A stretch of DNA of 64,000 nucleotides from Pseudomonas sp. P8_229 (GCF_034008635.1 NZ_CP125378.1:5022501-5086500), one strand, 5' to 3'; shown: positions 39,884 through 48,088, numbered from the stretch's first letter. The notes: a model not told the origin generated them from the letters alone. Made by a program: numbers and translations.

Positions 39884-41308
39884 TCAGGCCATCTGCGCGG
39901 CAGCAACGACGTCAGCAGGCTGCGAGGCCCGCACGGTGCGCCAGGTGTTGTAAGCCATCAGGAACATGCCGCTGAGGAAGATCGCCCCACCCACCAACCG
40001 CACGACGAAGCCTGGGTGGCTGGCCACCAGGGTTTCGACGAAGGAGTAGGTCAGCGTGCCGTCCTCGTTCACCGCGCGCCACATCAGGCCCTGGGCAATG
40101 CCGTTGACCCACATCGACGCGATGTAGAGCACGGTGCCGATGGTCGCGAGCCAGAAGTGCGCGTTGATCAAGCCGACGCTGTGCATCTGCGCTTTGCCGA
40201 AGATTTTCGGGATCATGTGGTACAGCGCACCGATGGAAATCATTGCTACCCAACCGAGGGCGCCGGCGTGTACGTGGCCGATGGTCCAGTCGGTGTAATG
40301 GGAGAGGGCGTTGACCGTTTTGATCGCCATCATCGGACCTTCGAAGGTCGACATGCCGTAGAACGCCAGCGAGACCACGAGGAAGCGCAGGATCGGGTCG
40401 CTGCGCAACTTATGCCAGGCGCCCGAGAGGGTCATCATGCCGTTGATCATGCCGCCCCAGCTCGGAGCCAGCAGAATCAGCGACATCACCATGCCCAGCG
40501 ACTGTGCCCAGTCCGGCAGCGCGGTGTAGTGCAAGTGGTGCGGGCCGGCCCAGATGTACAAGGTGATAAGTGCCCAGAAGTGCACGATCGACAGGCGATA
40601 CGAGTACACCGGACGTTCGGCCTGTTTCGGCACGAAGTAGTACATCATCCCGAGGAAACCGGCGGTGAGGAAAAAGCCTACGGCGTTGTGGCCGTACCAC
40701 CATTGCACCATCGCGTCGGTTGCACCGGCGTACACCGAGTAGGACTTGGTGAAGCTCACCGGCAACTCAAGGTTGTTGACGATGTGCAGAATCGCCACGG
40801 TGATGATGAACGCGCCGAAGAACCAGTTGCCCACATAGATGTGCTTGGTCTTGCGCTGCATGATCGTGCCGAAGAACACGACGGCGTAGGCGACCCAGAC
40901 GATGGTGATCAGGATGTCGATCGGCCATTCCAGCTCGGCGTACTCCTTGGAGCTGGTGTAACCCAGTGGCAGGCTGATGGCCGCTAGCAGGATCACCAGT
41001 TGCCAGCCCCAGAAGCAGAACGCGGCGATTTTCGGCGCAAACAATTGCGTCTGGCAGGTGCGTTGCACCGAGTAGAACGAACTGGCGAACAGCGCACAGC
41101 CACCGAACGCGAAGATCACCGCGTTGGTGTGCAGCGGGCGCAGACGGCCGAAACTGGTCCAGGGCAAATTGAAGTTGAGTTCGGGCCAGACCAATTGGGC
41201 CGCGAGAAAAACCCCGAGGCCCATGCCGACGATGCCCCACACCACCGTCATAATGGCGAATTGGCGGACCACCTTGTAGTTGTAGGCGGTACTGATAGAA
41301 GTGTTCAT
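39884..41308 (-). CDS. ccoN: Cbb3 oxidase catalytic subunit CcoN (second operon)
   Basis: 474 residues from [14 protein letters not shown]; upstream in-frame extension lacks a ribosome site. Same helix pattern and haem/Cu-B ligand segments as the first CcoN ([35 protein letters not shown]). By position it corresponds to the ANR-dependent cco2 operon of P. aeruginosa. A TTGAT-N4-GTCAA box is centred 127 bases upstream, inside the divergent gene. Confidence 0.96.
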   Translation of the reverse strand: MNTSISTAYNYKVVRQFAIMTVVWGIVGMGLGVFLAAQLVWPELNFNLPWTSFGRLRPLHTNAVIFAFGGCALFASSFYSVQRTCQTQLFAPKIAAFCFWGWQLVILLAAISLPLGYTSSKEYAELEWPIDILITIVWVAYAVVFFGTIMQRKTKHIYVGNWFFGAFIITVAILHIVNNLELPVSFTKSYSVYAGATDAMVQWWYGHNAVGFFLTAGFLGMMYYFVPKQAERPVYSYRLSIVHFWALITLYIWAGPHHLHYTALPDWAQSLGMVMSLILLAPSWGGMINGMMTLSGAWHKLRSDPILRFLVVSLAFYGMSTFEGPMMAIKTVNALSHYTDWTIGHVHAGALGWVAMISIGALYHMIPKIFGKAQMHSVGLINAHFWLATIGTVLYIASMWVNGIAQGLMWRAVNEDGTLTYSFVETLVASHPGFVVRLVGGAIFLSGMFLMAYNTWRTVRASQPADVVAAAQMA

Positions 41309-41403
41309 GGTTCCCCATCCACGGTTCAGCCGAAGTGAGCGCGCGCAAGACACGCGGCGAATCCTTCGTCTGGAGTTATAGGCAGACTAAAAGCGAGGCA
41401 AGC

Positions 41404-42096
41404 ATGGACAAACAGCACAAGGCCAGTATTGACGGGGATCAATGGGCGCAGTGCGTGCGGGATCGTGGGTGGCTTTGGAACGCCGCCAGTGGTGAGGCTT
41501 CTGCGACGTTGATCCTTGCCCACGGTGCTGGTGCGCCGATGGACAGTGACTGGATGAACGATATGGCTCGGCGCCTTGCTGCACTGGGTGTGAACGTGTT
41601 GCGGTTTGAGTTTGCGTATATGGCGCAGCGGCGGGTTGATGGGGTGAAGCGGCCGCCGAATCCTGCTGCGAAATTGCAGGAATGCTGGCGTGAGGTGTAT
41701 GCCGAGGTGCGACGTCATGTCACTGGGGTTTTGGCCGTGGGCGGGAAGTCTATGGGTGGGCGGATGGCGAGTCTGCTTGCCGATGAGCTTGGCGCGGATG
41801 CGTTGGTTTGCCTGGGTTATCCGTTTTATGCGGTTGGGAAGCCGGAGAAGCCTCGGGTTGAGCATTTGGCTTCTTTGCGGACGCGGACGTTGATTGTTCA
41901 GGGCGAGCGGGATGCGTTGGGGAGTCGGGGCGCTGTCGAGGCTTACGATCTATCGCCGAGTATTGAGGTGTTTTGGTTGGCGGCGGGGGATCATGATTTG
42001 AAGCCGCTTAGGGTTTCCGGGTTTACGCATGAGCAGCATTTGGCTGCCGCCGCGCAGAGGGTAGCCGAAACTCTCAAGGGTTCACCAAAATTCTGA
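41404..42096 (+). CDS. Alpha/beta-fold hydrolase (KANL3/Tex30-like)
   Basis: 230 residues from the ATG at 41404, preceded by GAGG at 5 bases. Contains ILAHGAGAPMDSDWM (oxyanion region), the nucleophile elbow GGKSMGGRMAS with G-K-S-M-G, LIVQGERDALG (acid) and AGDHDLKPL (histidine). This pattern fits the dienelactone-hydrolase-like KANL3/Tex30 group; substrate unknown. It diverges from the outer cbb3 operon, and codons 9-13 carry an ANR box for that operon. Codon use late in the gene (many TTG, GGG, GTT) differs somewhat from its neighbours. Confidence 0.8.
   Translation: MDKQHKASIDGDQWAQCVRDRGWLWNAASGEASATLILAHGAGAPMDSDWMNDMARRLAALGVNVLRFEFAYMAQRRVDGVKRPPNPAAKLQECWREVYAEVRRHVTGVLAVGGKSMGGRMASLLADELGADALVCLGYPFYAVGKPEKPRVEHLASLRTRTLIVQGERDALGSRGAVEAYDLSPSIEVFWLAAGDHDLKPLRVSGFTHEQHLAAAAQRVAETLKGSPKF
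41429..41442 (-). promoter_or_regulatory. ANR box for the outer ccoN operon, inside the hydrolase coding region
   Basis: TTGAC-GGGG-ATCAA on the plus strand, TTGAT-CCCC-GTCAA on the ccoN strand, 9 of 10 consensus bases. It lies 26 bases inside the hydrolase gene. Confidence 0.7.
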
Positions 42097-42108
42097 ACTC
42101 CATAGAGA

Positions 42109-42166
42109 TCGGCTCCCTTTCCCCCTCGCCCCCTTGGGGGAGAGGGCTGGGGTGAGGGGGTAGATC
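42109..42166. repeat. CTCTCCC/GGGAGAG inverted repeat after the hydrolase gene
   Basis: CCCCCTTGGGGGAGAGGG and neighbouring pyrimidine/purine runs form a hairpin. The family recurs at 42566-42612, 42680-42716 and 42789-42825. Confidence 0.65.
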
Positions 42167-42565
42167 TTGAACGCGACACATTTTTCAATCTGAGTACATA
42201 TCCATTGCTGCCGTAACGGCCACTTAGGGTTTCGCCCTGACGGCGACTCACTTTTTTTACAAACGCCTAAAAAAAGTAAGCAAAAAAACGCTTGCTCCTA
42301 CGTACGGCCCGCTCGCTAAGGCTCGGGGTTCCTTCGCTGCGGGATCGATCCGGGCGCAGCGCCTACGGTTTGCTTCGCTGCACCTCCTCTCGCTGTGTTT
42401 GGCTGCGCCAAACGGTCGCTGCGCTCCCACGCCCGGATCAATCCCTCCACTCAGCCTTCCGACGTCGCTCGTGGATCAAGATCAAGAGCGGCAGCCGAGC
42501 TAACGCTCATCCTGTTGAGTGGTGAGAAGCACAGCGTGGTCGGCTTTGGATTTGTGGTGGATTCG
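42167..42565. other. Non-coding stretch, probably a dispersed Pseudomonas repeat
   Basis: No supported gene. It contains GTAACGGCCACTTAGGGTTT followed by CGCCCTGACGGCGA and poly-T/A runs (CTTTTTTTAC, TAAAAAAAGTAAG), which could pair as a long stem, then short GC-rich segments. I recall this stretch as a recurrent intergenic element in fluorescent pseudomonads. Small frames here are not credible genes. Confidence 0.5.
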
Positions 42566-42612
42566 CCCCTCACCCCAGCCCTCTCCCAGAGGGAGAGGGA
42601 GCCGATTTGTGA
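42566..42612. repeat. CCCCTCACCCC...CTCTCCC/GGGAGAG repeat
   Basis: CCCTCTCCC-AGA-GGGAGAGGG hairpin preceded by CCCCTCACC. Same family as 42109-42166. Confidence 0.65.
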
Positions 42613-42615
42613 GCC

Positions 42616-42830
42616 TTTCAGAATCTGGGTTCAACTCGGTATCGCACGTCGGCGTAGCTCTCCCAAACACTTCGCTCAGTCCCCTCTCCCTATGGGAGAG
42701 GGTTGGTGAGGGGCTTTTGATCTGTTTCAGAATCTGAGTTCAGCTCGGTATTTCACGTCGGCGTAGCTCTCCCAAACACTTCGGTCAGTCCCCTCTCCCT
42801 CTGGGAGAGGGTTAGGGTGAGGGGCAATTT
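42616..42830. repeat. Tandem duplication with a 109-base period
   Basis: TTTCAGAATCTG begins at 42616 and again near 42725. Each unit contains CACGTCGGCGTAGCTCTCCC and then a CTCTCCC/GGGAGAG hairpin with GGGTGAGGGG or GGTGAGGGG. The copies differ at several positions, so the duplication is not recent. Confidence 0.7.
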
Positions 42831-43038
42831 CGCTGACACGATAAAGAACTGGAAGCGCTCACTGTCCGGCATTTCCCGTGCACAAACATGATTTTGTGAG
42901 CACGTTTAAATTACACAACCCGTTACGCCACGGGGCCTACAACACCTTGCGCCGTTACCTACGCGTACGCCAGAATCCGCCTGCTTACGCGGCTATGAGG
43001 TGGGTTGTATCGTGTCCCTGTCACTGAAAAACAGTGAT
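42831..43038. other. Leader upstream of the antisense-RNA module
   Basis: No gene. ACAACCC (42915-42921) is complementary to GGGTTGT (43002-43008) and TCACTG-AAAAA-CAGTGA (43021-43037) is a perfect hairpin. This part probably belongs to, or precedes, the leader RNA of the DUF6124 gene. Confidence 0.45.
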
Positions 43039-43054
43039 CGGGTTTGGTAGCCCG
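43039..43054 (+). promoter_or_regulatory. Hairpin with TTTGGTAG loop (seqA-like target)
   Basis: CGGG-TTTGGTAG-CCCG. The loop is complementary to CTACCAA at 43167-43173 and identical to the loop of the hairpin at 43195-43210. Confidence 0.6.
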
Positions 43055-43111
43055 CTTCGAAACCGTATTGTGTCACCGTATGCAGCCCCTTTCTGGGGGC
43101 TCAGATTTTTA

Positions 43112-43190
43112 TGGTGGACATGCGTGGGGCTCATTCGTGAGCGCCGGGTTTCCCGTTTCGACCGGTCTACCAACCCACGTATGGCCACCA
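43112..43190 (+). ncRNA. Candidate C4/P4-CI-type antisense RNA
   Basis: A closed three-part fold can be drawn by hand. The outer stem pairs 43112-43128 with 43174-43190: 16 pairs, one mismatch, one G-U pair. Inside are the hairpin GCTCA-TTCG-TGAGC (43129-43142) and a CCGG/CCGG stem (43144-43147 with 43162-43165). TCTACCAA (43166-43173) is left unpaired. That unpaired segment is complementary to the identical TTTGGTAG loops of two flanking hairpins. The same layout, an antisense RNA lying between two target sites in one leader, controls phage P4 immunity (CI RNA with seqA and seqC). The C4 RNA of P1/P7 is a relative. Family assignment is from memory and needs a covariance search. Confidence 0.6.
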
Positions 43191-43194
43191 CCCA

Positions 43195-43210
43195 CTCGTT
43201 TGGTAGCGAG
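43195..43210 (+). promoter_or_regulatory. Hairpin with TTTGGTAG loop (seqC-like target)
   Basis: CTCG-TTTGGTAG-CGAG, 38 bases ahead of the DUF6124 start. Loop identical to 43043-43050. Confidence 0.6.
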
Positions 43211-43248
43211 GGTGATGGCTCCTAATATTCGAAACTGGAGTTACACCT

Positions 43249-43614
43249 ATGTTCAAAATCACACCAAACCCGCCCGTTACCGATCCAATCCCCCACGACC
43301 CAGCGCTCAGCCCGCAAAAGATCAAAGACGCAACCGATCGCGCCCTCGACTACTACCTCCGACCCGAAGCCCTGGGGGCTCCACCAAGCTCGCCAAAATT
43401 TCGCCCGGTCTATCTCGTCGACCCCACGCTGGATGACGAAACCCTGCTGGTCGAGGCGAGCGAGTCGCTTTCATACGCCCATGCCATGGCCGGTAATATC
43501 GCCAATTCAATAGGCGGTCCGGAGCGCAAACCGCTGCTGGCGCTGCAACAGGTGATCATGCTCAACGAGCTGTTGGTCAATCGGCTGCTGGATAAGCTGA
43601 AGTTGCCTCAGTAA
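43249..43614 (+). CDS. DUF6124 family protein
   Basis: 121 residues. MFKITPNPPVTDP at the N-terminus and DRALDYYLRP, TLLVEASESLSYAHAMAGN and ALQQVIMLNELLVNRLLD match the short DUF6124 proteins I know from pseudomonads. The function is unknown. GGAG lies 8 bases before the ATG. It is preceded by the candidate antisense RNA module, and its transcript would contain both TTTGGTAG hairpins, so its expression may be controlled by RNA-based premature termination. Confidence 0.8.
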   Translation: MFKITPNPPVTDPIPHDPALSPQKIKDATDRALDYYLRPEALGAPPSSPKFRPVYLVDPTLDDETLLVEASESLSYAHAMAGNIANSIGGPERKPLLALQQVIMLNELLVNRLLDKLKLPQ

Positions 43615-43636
43615 TTTCGCTGGCTGTTATGGCCTC

Positions 43637-43730
43637 TTCGCGAGCAGGCTCACTCCTACATTGGATCTGCGGTGATCACAGATTGTGAGCCCGACAACGA
43701 TCCCCTGTAGGAGTGAGCCTGCTCGCGATG
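43637..43730. repeat. Facing pair of REP units
   Basis: TCGCGAGCAGGCTCACTCC and its inverted copy GGAGTGAGCCTGCTCGCGA, downstream of the DUF6124 gene. Confidence 0.8.
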
Positions 43731-43765
43731 AGGCCTGCCAGACTCCACAAATTCCAGATCAAAAA

Positions 43766-43800
43766 GAAAAAGCCCGGACAGCTTTCGCCGTTCGGGCTTC
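43766..43800 (-). terminator. Terminator of the hypothetical gene at 43905-44372
   Basis: On the minus strand AAGCCCG and CGGGCTT pair and are followed by TTTCTTTTT. It lies about 100 bases after that gene's stop. Confidence 0.7.
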
Positions 43801-43904
43801 CAAGATCAAAAGATCGCAGCCTGCGGCAGCTCCTGCACGGTGTCATCTTTCGATGTACCTCGATGGGGACTTGCCCGAAGTGGCAGCGATCAACTCTGCC
43901 AGTG

Positions 43905-44372
43905 TCAGTCGGCTTCAGGTGGTCTCAGCCTGGTCATGGTGAAAGTTCCCTTGGGATTCAGACGATAGCGATGACTTTTGAACACGGCCTCGAATGATCC
44001 CGTAGCGATGTCCGTTTCAGGGTCATATTTGATGCTGAGAGTCGCCGAGTCCGCGTCTACCGTAGCCATTCCGGTAAATCCCGGCGGCGCAGGGATCCAA
44101 TGGCTATGTCCAAATGTCAGCCCGTCGCTGAGGTTATAGACGCCTGTGAGTGCCTCATCGGATTGGTAGAGCAGCGTCATGGAGAAAGCAAAATAGCTTT
44201 CATCGTCGAAATTTCCCGTTCCACCACTAATGGCCCAATACGGCTCACCAAAAAACTCGCCCCGATAGAAAGATCTGAATTTGGCTGTTTTCTGTTTACC
44301 GCCCAATTTCCATTGAAATTTGTCATCGCGCACCAGTGGCTTTTTCGGGAGAAAAATAACTTGAGTGGTCAT
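43905..44372 (-). CDS. Hypothetical protein
   Basis: 155 residues from the ATG at 44372; a TTG two codons upstream is possible. MTTQVIFLPKKPLVRDDKF at the start, then alternating short beta-strand-like segments (KFRSFYRGEFFGEPYWAISG, YFAFSMTLLYQSD, ATLSIKYDPETDIATG) suggesting an all-beta fold. No signal peptide, no known domain recognised. It has its own terminator and a 172-base upstream gap with a perfect palindrome at 44464-44479. Confidence 0.65.
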   Translation of the reverse strand: MTTQVIFLPKKPLVRDDKFQWKLGGKQKTAKFRSFYRGEFFGEPYWAISGGTGNFDDESYFAFSMTLLYQSDEALTGVYNLSDGLTFGHSHWIPAPPGFTGMATVDADSATLSIKYDPETDIATGSFEAVFKSHRYRLNPKGTFTMTRLRPPEAD

Positions 44373-44463
44373 TGTCAAACCTGCCTTTTCGAGTAAGAGG
44401 AGGTGTTACAACCGACTGCAATTACGGTTTCTCTTGATACCCGCTCGAACAGATGTGCGTCTA

Positions 44464-44479
44464 CTGTCAGATCTGACAG
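44464..44479. promoter_or_regulatory. Perfect 16-base palindrome upstream of the hypothetical gene
   Basis: CTGTCAGATCTGACAG. It is 92 bases upstream of the gene start and could be an operator for an unidentified regulator. Confidence 0.35.
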
Positions 44480-44493
44480 GTAGTGCAGGCAAT

Positions 44494-44529
44494 AAAAACC
44501 CCGGAAGCTTTCGCTGTCCGGGGTTTTTG
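44494..44529 (-). terminator. Terminator of the Aer-type chemoreceptor gene
   Basis: On the minus strand CCCCGGA and TCCGGGG pair and are followed by TTTTTATT. Confidence 0.85.
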
Positions 44530-44544
44530 TTATCGCCAGCTCAA

Positions 44545-46110
44545 TCAGCGGTTAAACCGCTCCACCAACGAGTACTGCGTATTCGCCGTCTTCGTCAGCT
44601 CTTCACTCAGCAACGCCGAGTTATGCGCCTGTTCCGACGTCTGATCCGCCAACTCCGAAATATTGCTGATGTTGCGGCTGATCTCTTCAGCCACCGCACT
44701 TTGCTCTTCGGTCGCAGCGGCGATCTGCGTGGTCATGTCGGTGATGTTGGCCACCGCTTCACTGATCCCGACCAACGCCTGATCCGCTTCCAGTACCCGC
44801 GCCACACCTTCTTCAGCCTGACGATGCCCGGCTTCCATGGTTTGCACGGCACTCGAAGCCGTTTGCTGCAACTTGGCGATCAGGGCGTGAATCTGCCCGG
44901 TCGATTCGCTGGTGCGTTGCGCCAGTTGACGCACTTCGTCAGCTACCACGGCAAAACCACGGCCCATTTCACCGGCACGCGCGGCTTCGATCGCAGCGTT
45001 GAGGGCGAGCAGGTTGGTCTGGTCGGCGATGCCTTTGATCACGTCGACCACGCCGCCGATTTCGTCGCTGTCCTTGGCCAGTTGGGTCACGGTCAGGCCG
45101 GTTTCGCCGACGACTACGGACAGACGCTGAATGGCTTCGCGGGTTTCGCCGGCGATGTCACGACCGCGACCGGTCAGGCGATTGGCTTCCTGAGTCGCGT
45201 CAGCAGTGCGCTGTACGTGGCTTGCCACTTCCTGGGTGGTGGCGGCCATCTGGTTGACGGCGGTGGCGACCTGTTCGGTTTCCACGCGCTGACGTTCCAG
45301 ACCGCTGGAGCTGTTGTGCGCCAGGGCGTCGGACTGCTTGGCCTGATCGGTCAGGTGTTCGGCAGTATCCTGCAGACGGGTCAGGCAGGTTTTCAGGCGG
45401 GCTTCCTGGCTGAGGATCGACATTTCCAGACGCGCCTGGGCGCCACGGCTGTCGGTGTACATCTGCGCGATCAGCGGGTCGGAGGTGGTTTGCTCGGCCA
45501 GGCGCAGCAGGCGTTTGAGCCCGCGTTGTTGCCATTGCAGGCCCATCAGGCCCAGCGGTACTGACAAACCGGCGGCCAGAGCGAAGCCCCATTGCGAGTT
45601 CAGGGTCGCGCCGATCACGAAGCTCAGTTGGCTGACCAGAATGAACGGCAGCCAGTCCTGCAGCACCGGCAGCCATTTATCGCTGGAAGGGATCGCCGAC
45701 TTGCCCTGGTTGATGCGTTGGTAGAGCGCTTCGGCACGGCGGATCTGTTCGGCGGTGGGTTTGATCCGCACCGACTCGTAACCGACCACCTGATTGCCGT
45801 CGAACACCGGTGTTACATAGGCGTTCACCCAGTAGTGGTCACCGGATTTGCAGCGATTCTTGACAATGCCCATCCATGGCAAGCCTTGTTTCAGTGTGCC
45901 CCACATGTGCGAAAACACCGCAGCCGGCACGTCGGGGTGACGGACCAGGTTGTGCGGCGCACGGATCAGTTCCTCACGCGAAAACCCGCTGATTTCGACG
46001 AAAGCGTCGTTGCAGTAGGTGATCACGCCCTTGGCGTCGGTTGTGGAAATCAACCGCTGCTGAGCCGGGAAAGTCCGTTCGCGTTGTGTAATGGGCTGGT
46101 TATTACGCAT
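44545..46110 (-). CDS. aer: Aer-type methyl-accepting chemotaxis protein (PAS domain)
   Basis: 521 residues. N-terminal PAS domain ([33 protein letters not shown] [16 protein letters not shown]) characteristic of FAD-binding aerotaxis receptors. Two hydrophobic segments in the middle (about 155-200) anchor it without a periplasmic domain, and the signalling hairpin tip [21 protein letters not shown] (seen as [20 protein letters not shown]) is intact. The aer gene of P. aeruginosa lies near cbb3 genes as here. It senses oxygen or redox state and signals through CheA. Confidence 0.85.
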   Translation of the reverse strand: MRNNQPITQRERTFPAQQRLISTTDAKGVITYCNDAFVEISGFSREELIRAPHNLVRHPDVPAAVFSHMWGTLKQGLPWMGIVKNRCKSGDHYWVNAYVTPVFDGNQVVGYESVRIKPTAEQIRRAEALYQRINQGKSAIPSSDKWLPVLQDWLPFILVSQLSFVIGATLNSQWGFALAAGLSVPLGLMGLQWQQRGLKRLLRLAEQTTSDPLIAQMYTDSRGAQARLEMSILSQEARLKTCLTRLQDTAEHLTDQAKQSDALAHNSSSGLERQRVETEQVATAVNQMAATTQEVASHVQRTADATQEANRLTGRGRDIAGETREAIQRLSVVVGETGLTVTQLAKDSDEIGGVVDVIKGIADQTNLLALNAAIEAARAGEMGRGFAVVADEVRQLAQRTSESTGQIHALIAKLQQTASSAVQTMEAGHRQAEEGVARVLEADQALVGISEAVANITDMTTQIAAATEEQSAVAEEISRNISNISELADQTSEQAHNSALLSEELTKTANTQYSLVERFNR

Positions 46111-46159
46111 GGTTTTTCAATCCGCAAGGCTTTGAAAGGTTGTCGGCGGTGACAGCTTT

Positions 46160-46182
46160 TTATTGAAATTTTTTTTCAATAA
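46160..46182 (-). other. AT-rich stem-loop between the CPBP gene and aer
   Basis: TTATTGAAA and TTTCAATAA pair around five T residues (plus strand). It may stabilise the end of the CPBP transcript. It is not a good ANR box because the half-site spacing is too large. Confidence 0.35.
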
Positions 46183-46212
46183 TCAGCACAGCGTCGCAAA
46201 ACGGCGCTTGCT

Positions 46213-47004
46213 TCAGCCGGCGAGCATCGGATAGGTGAACAGGCCAAAATGCAGCAGATTCAGCCCGAAATGCGTGGCGATCGCCGCACCGAGGCCGCCA
46301 AAACGGTAGGCCAGACCATAGCCAACCCCCGCCAGCCCCGCCAGCAGCATCCACTGCCATCCCGCGCCGAAATGCGCCAGGGCAAAGATCAGCGAAGCCA
46401 GCAGCAGCGCGAGGTTGTCGCCATGGGGCAGGCGCTTGAAGAGCCGGCTCAAGCCTCCCTGTATGTAGCCGCGAAACAGCGCCTCCTCGACCAGGGTCAC
46501 CAGCAGCAGATTGTTCAGCAGCCACAGCCATGCCTGATCGGGCCACTTCGGTGCCCAGGCAATCATCCCGAACAACAGCGCGCCGCCCAGCGCCAGGACT
46601 GCGCTCAACGTCAGGGCGAGGACGCTGGCGTACGCTGTCAGGCGCAGCGAACGTGCCGCGACAATCCACGGGCAGGCCAGCAGCAGCCAGAAGCCGATCA
46701 AGGGCTTGTCCAGGTTCAGGTACATCGCGAACGGCACGGCGTCGTCGGTGAAACGCAGCCGGGCGATGGCCCGACCGTTGTCGAACCCCGGCAACCAGTG
46801 CAACGCCAGCGACAGGGCGAGGAAGATGAACAGAGCGTGCCCGAGCAGACGCGCCACCGGTACCTGCTGTTGGCGCACGGCGAAACCGGCCACCAGCAAC
46901 AATCCGACCGAGATCAGCGCGAGCCAGCCGAGGTGGCCAATGCTCAGCGCCCATCCATAACCGAGGCTGAGAAGGGCCAAATAGAGCCATGGCAACGCCT
47001 TCAT
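46213..47004 (-). CDS. CPBP family intramembrane metalloprotease
   Basis: 263 residues, about eight hydrophobic helices. The Abi/CPBP motifs are present: VEEALFRGYIQGGL (motif 1, EExxxR), FALAHFGAGW (motif 2, His) and HFGLNLLHFGLF (motif 3). The family includes type II CAAX proteases and bacteriocin-immunity proteins; substrates are unknown for most bacterial members. It lies upstream of aer on the same strand with an AT-rich stem-loop between. Confidence 0.85.
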   Translation of the reverse strand: MKALPWLYLALLSLGYGWALSIGHLGWLALISVGLLLVAGFAVRQQQVPVARLLGHALFIFLALSLALHWLPGFDNGRAIARLRFTDDAVPFAMYLNLDKPLIGFWLLLACPWIVAARSLRLTAYASVLALTLSAVLALGGALLFGMIAWAPKWPDQAWLWLLNNLLLVTLVEEALFRGYIQGGLSRLFKRLPHGDNLALLLASLIFALAHFGAGWQWMLLAGLAGVGYGLAYRFGGLGAAIATHFGLNLLHFGLFTYPMLAG

Positions 47005-47126
47005 CGAAAGTCCTTGTGCAGAATTTTGTGGAAGGGCTTTCTACACGGACGGGGGCGTGGGGACAAGTAAAGGTGTGGCGGGAGGTGGGGACAACACAAA
47101 ATACTATCGTCAGACACAGATCCCAA

Positions 47127-47290
47127 CTGTGGGAGCGGACTTGCTCGCGAAGGCGTCGGCCCATTCGACATCAATGTTGCCTGACCTACCGCTTTCGCGA
47201 GCAGGCTCACTCCTACAATGGTCCAGCGGCAAGCCACCCATCCCGATCCAACCCCCAGTCCCCGGTAGGAGTGAGCCCGCTCCCACAGGG
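47127..47290. repeat. REP units: a facing pair and a hybrid unit
   Basis: GGGAGCGGACTTGCTCGCGA at 47130 and TCGCGAGCAGGCTCACTCC ending near 47216 face each other. A chimeric unit, GTAGGAGTGAGCCCGCTCCC, lies at about 47264-47285. They fill most of the gap between the CPBP and DJ-1 genes. Confidence 0.7.
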
Positions 47291-47311
47291 GATCTTTGTG
47301 TGGCTGAGGAA

Positions 47312-47998
47312 TCAGCTCAAATTGAGTTTCGCTGCCGCGCGTTCAGTAATCGCCGTACGCGTCTTCAACGACGCCGCTGCACGATTACGAGCCTCTTCGA
47401 CGACAGCACTCGGTGCCGTCTCCGGACTGCCCGATTCAAACGGCGGTGCCGGCGCATATTCCAGTTGCAACTGGATCAACTGTGCCGCCTCGGCTCCCAC
47501 CAGTTCGGCGGCCAGCACCAGCGCAAAGTCGATCCCCGCCGTAATCCCGCCACCGGTAAACAGATTGCCGTGGCGCACCACCCGATCCTGCACCGCAATC
47601 GCGCCGAGCTTCGGCAGCAGTTCGTGATAGGCCCAGTGGGTGGTCGCGCGTTTGCCCTGCAGCAGTCCCGCCGCGCCCAGCACCAAGGAGCCGGTGCACA
47701 CCGACGTCACATACCTAGCCTGCGCCGCCTGACGCTTGATGAACCCCAGCGTCTGCTCATCTTCCATCAACGCGCCGACCCCGGCGCCTCCGGGCACGCA
47801 GATCACATCCAGGTCCGGACAGTCGTCGAAGCTGATGGTCGGTTTCAGCAGCAGGCCGGTGCTGGCAGTGACCGGCACCAGATCCTTCCAGATCAGGTGC
47901 ATCTTTACGTCCGGCAGCGAGGCCAGTACGTCATAAGGGCCGGTCAGGTCCAGTTGCTGCACCTGTGGAAACAACAGAAAACCGATCTGCAACGTCAT
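47312..47998 (-). CDS. DJ-1/PfpI family protein
   Basis: 228 residues from MTLQIGFLLFPQVQQLDLTGPYDV, with GGAG 9 bases upstream; a start 15 bases earlier is possible. The DJ-1 nucleophile elbow is TSVCTGSLVLGAAGLLQGKRATTHW. VICVPGGAGVGAL is conserved. The family includes isonitrile hydratases (InhA), a plausible but unproven assignment. It diverges from a GlxA-type regulator with 90 bases between, which holds a TGGCGTATACGCCA palindrome. Confidence 0.85.
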   Translation of the reverse strand: MTLQIGFLLFPQVQQLDLTGPYDVLASLPDVKMHLIWKDLVPVTASTGLLLKPTISFDDCPDLDVICVPGGAGVGALMEDEQTLGFIKRQAAQARYVTSVCTGSLVLGAAGLLQGKRATTHWAYHELLPKLGAIAVQDRVVRHGNLFTGGGITAGIDFALVLAAELVGAEAAQLIQLQLEYAPAPPFESGSPETAPSAVVEEARNRAAASLKTRTAITERAAAKLNLS

Positions 47999-48051
47999 GG
48001 GGTATTTCTCCATTTGAGGGGTGGACGGCTTCACTGTAGGCGCGTAGGTTC

Positions 48052-48086
48052 TGGCGTATACGCCAATAACCCCACCAATTACGCCA
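48052..48086. promoter_or_regulatory. Candidate operator of the GlxA-type regulator
   Basis: TGGCGTATACGCCA (48052-48065) is a perfect 14-base palindrome. A third ACGCCA half-site at 48081-48086 lies exactly 21 bases after the one at 48060-48065. Direct half-sites two helical turns apart suit AraC-family DNA binding. Confidence 0.5.
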
Positions 48087-48088
48087 AA

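Noticed and set aside
42270..42720. Small ORFs such as 42292-42525 and 42395-42709
   Set aside because: They translate repetitive DNA on this stretch and show no ribosome site or protein-like composition.
46160..46182. TTGAAA...TTTCAA dyad upstream of aer as an ANR box
   Set aside because: The half-sites are separated by too many bases for FNR-type binding and lack the T/A at the inner positions; more likely a stem-loop.
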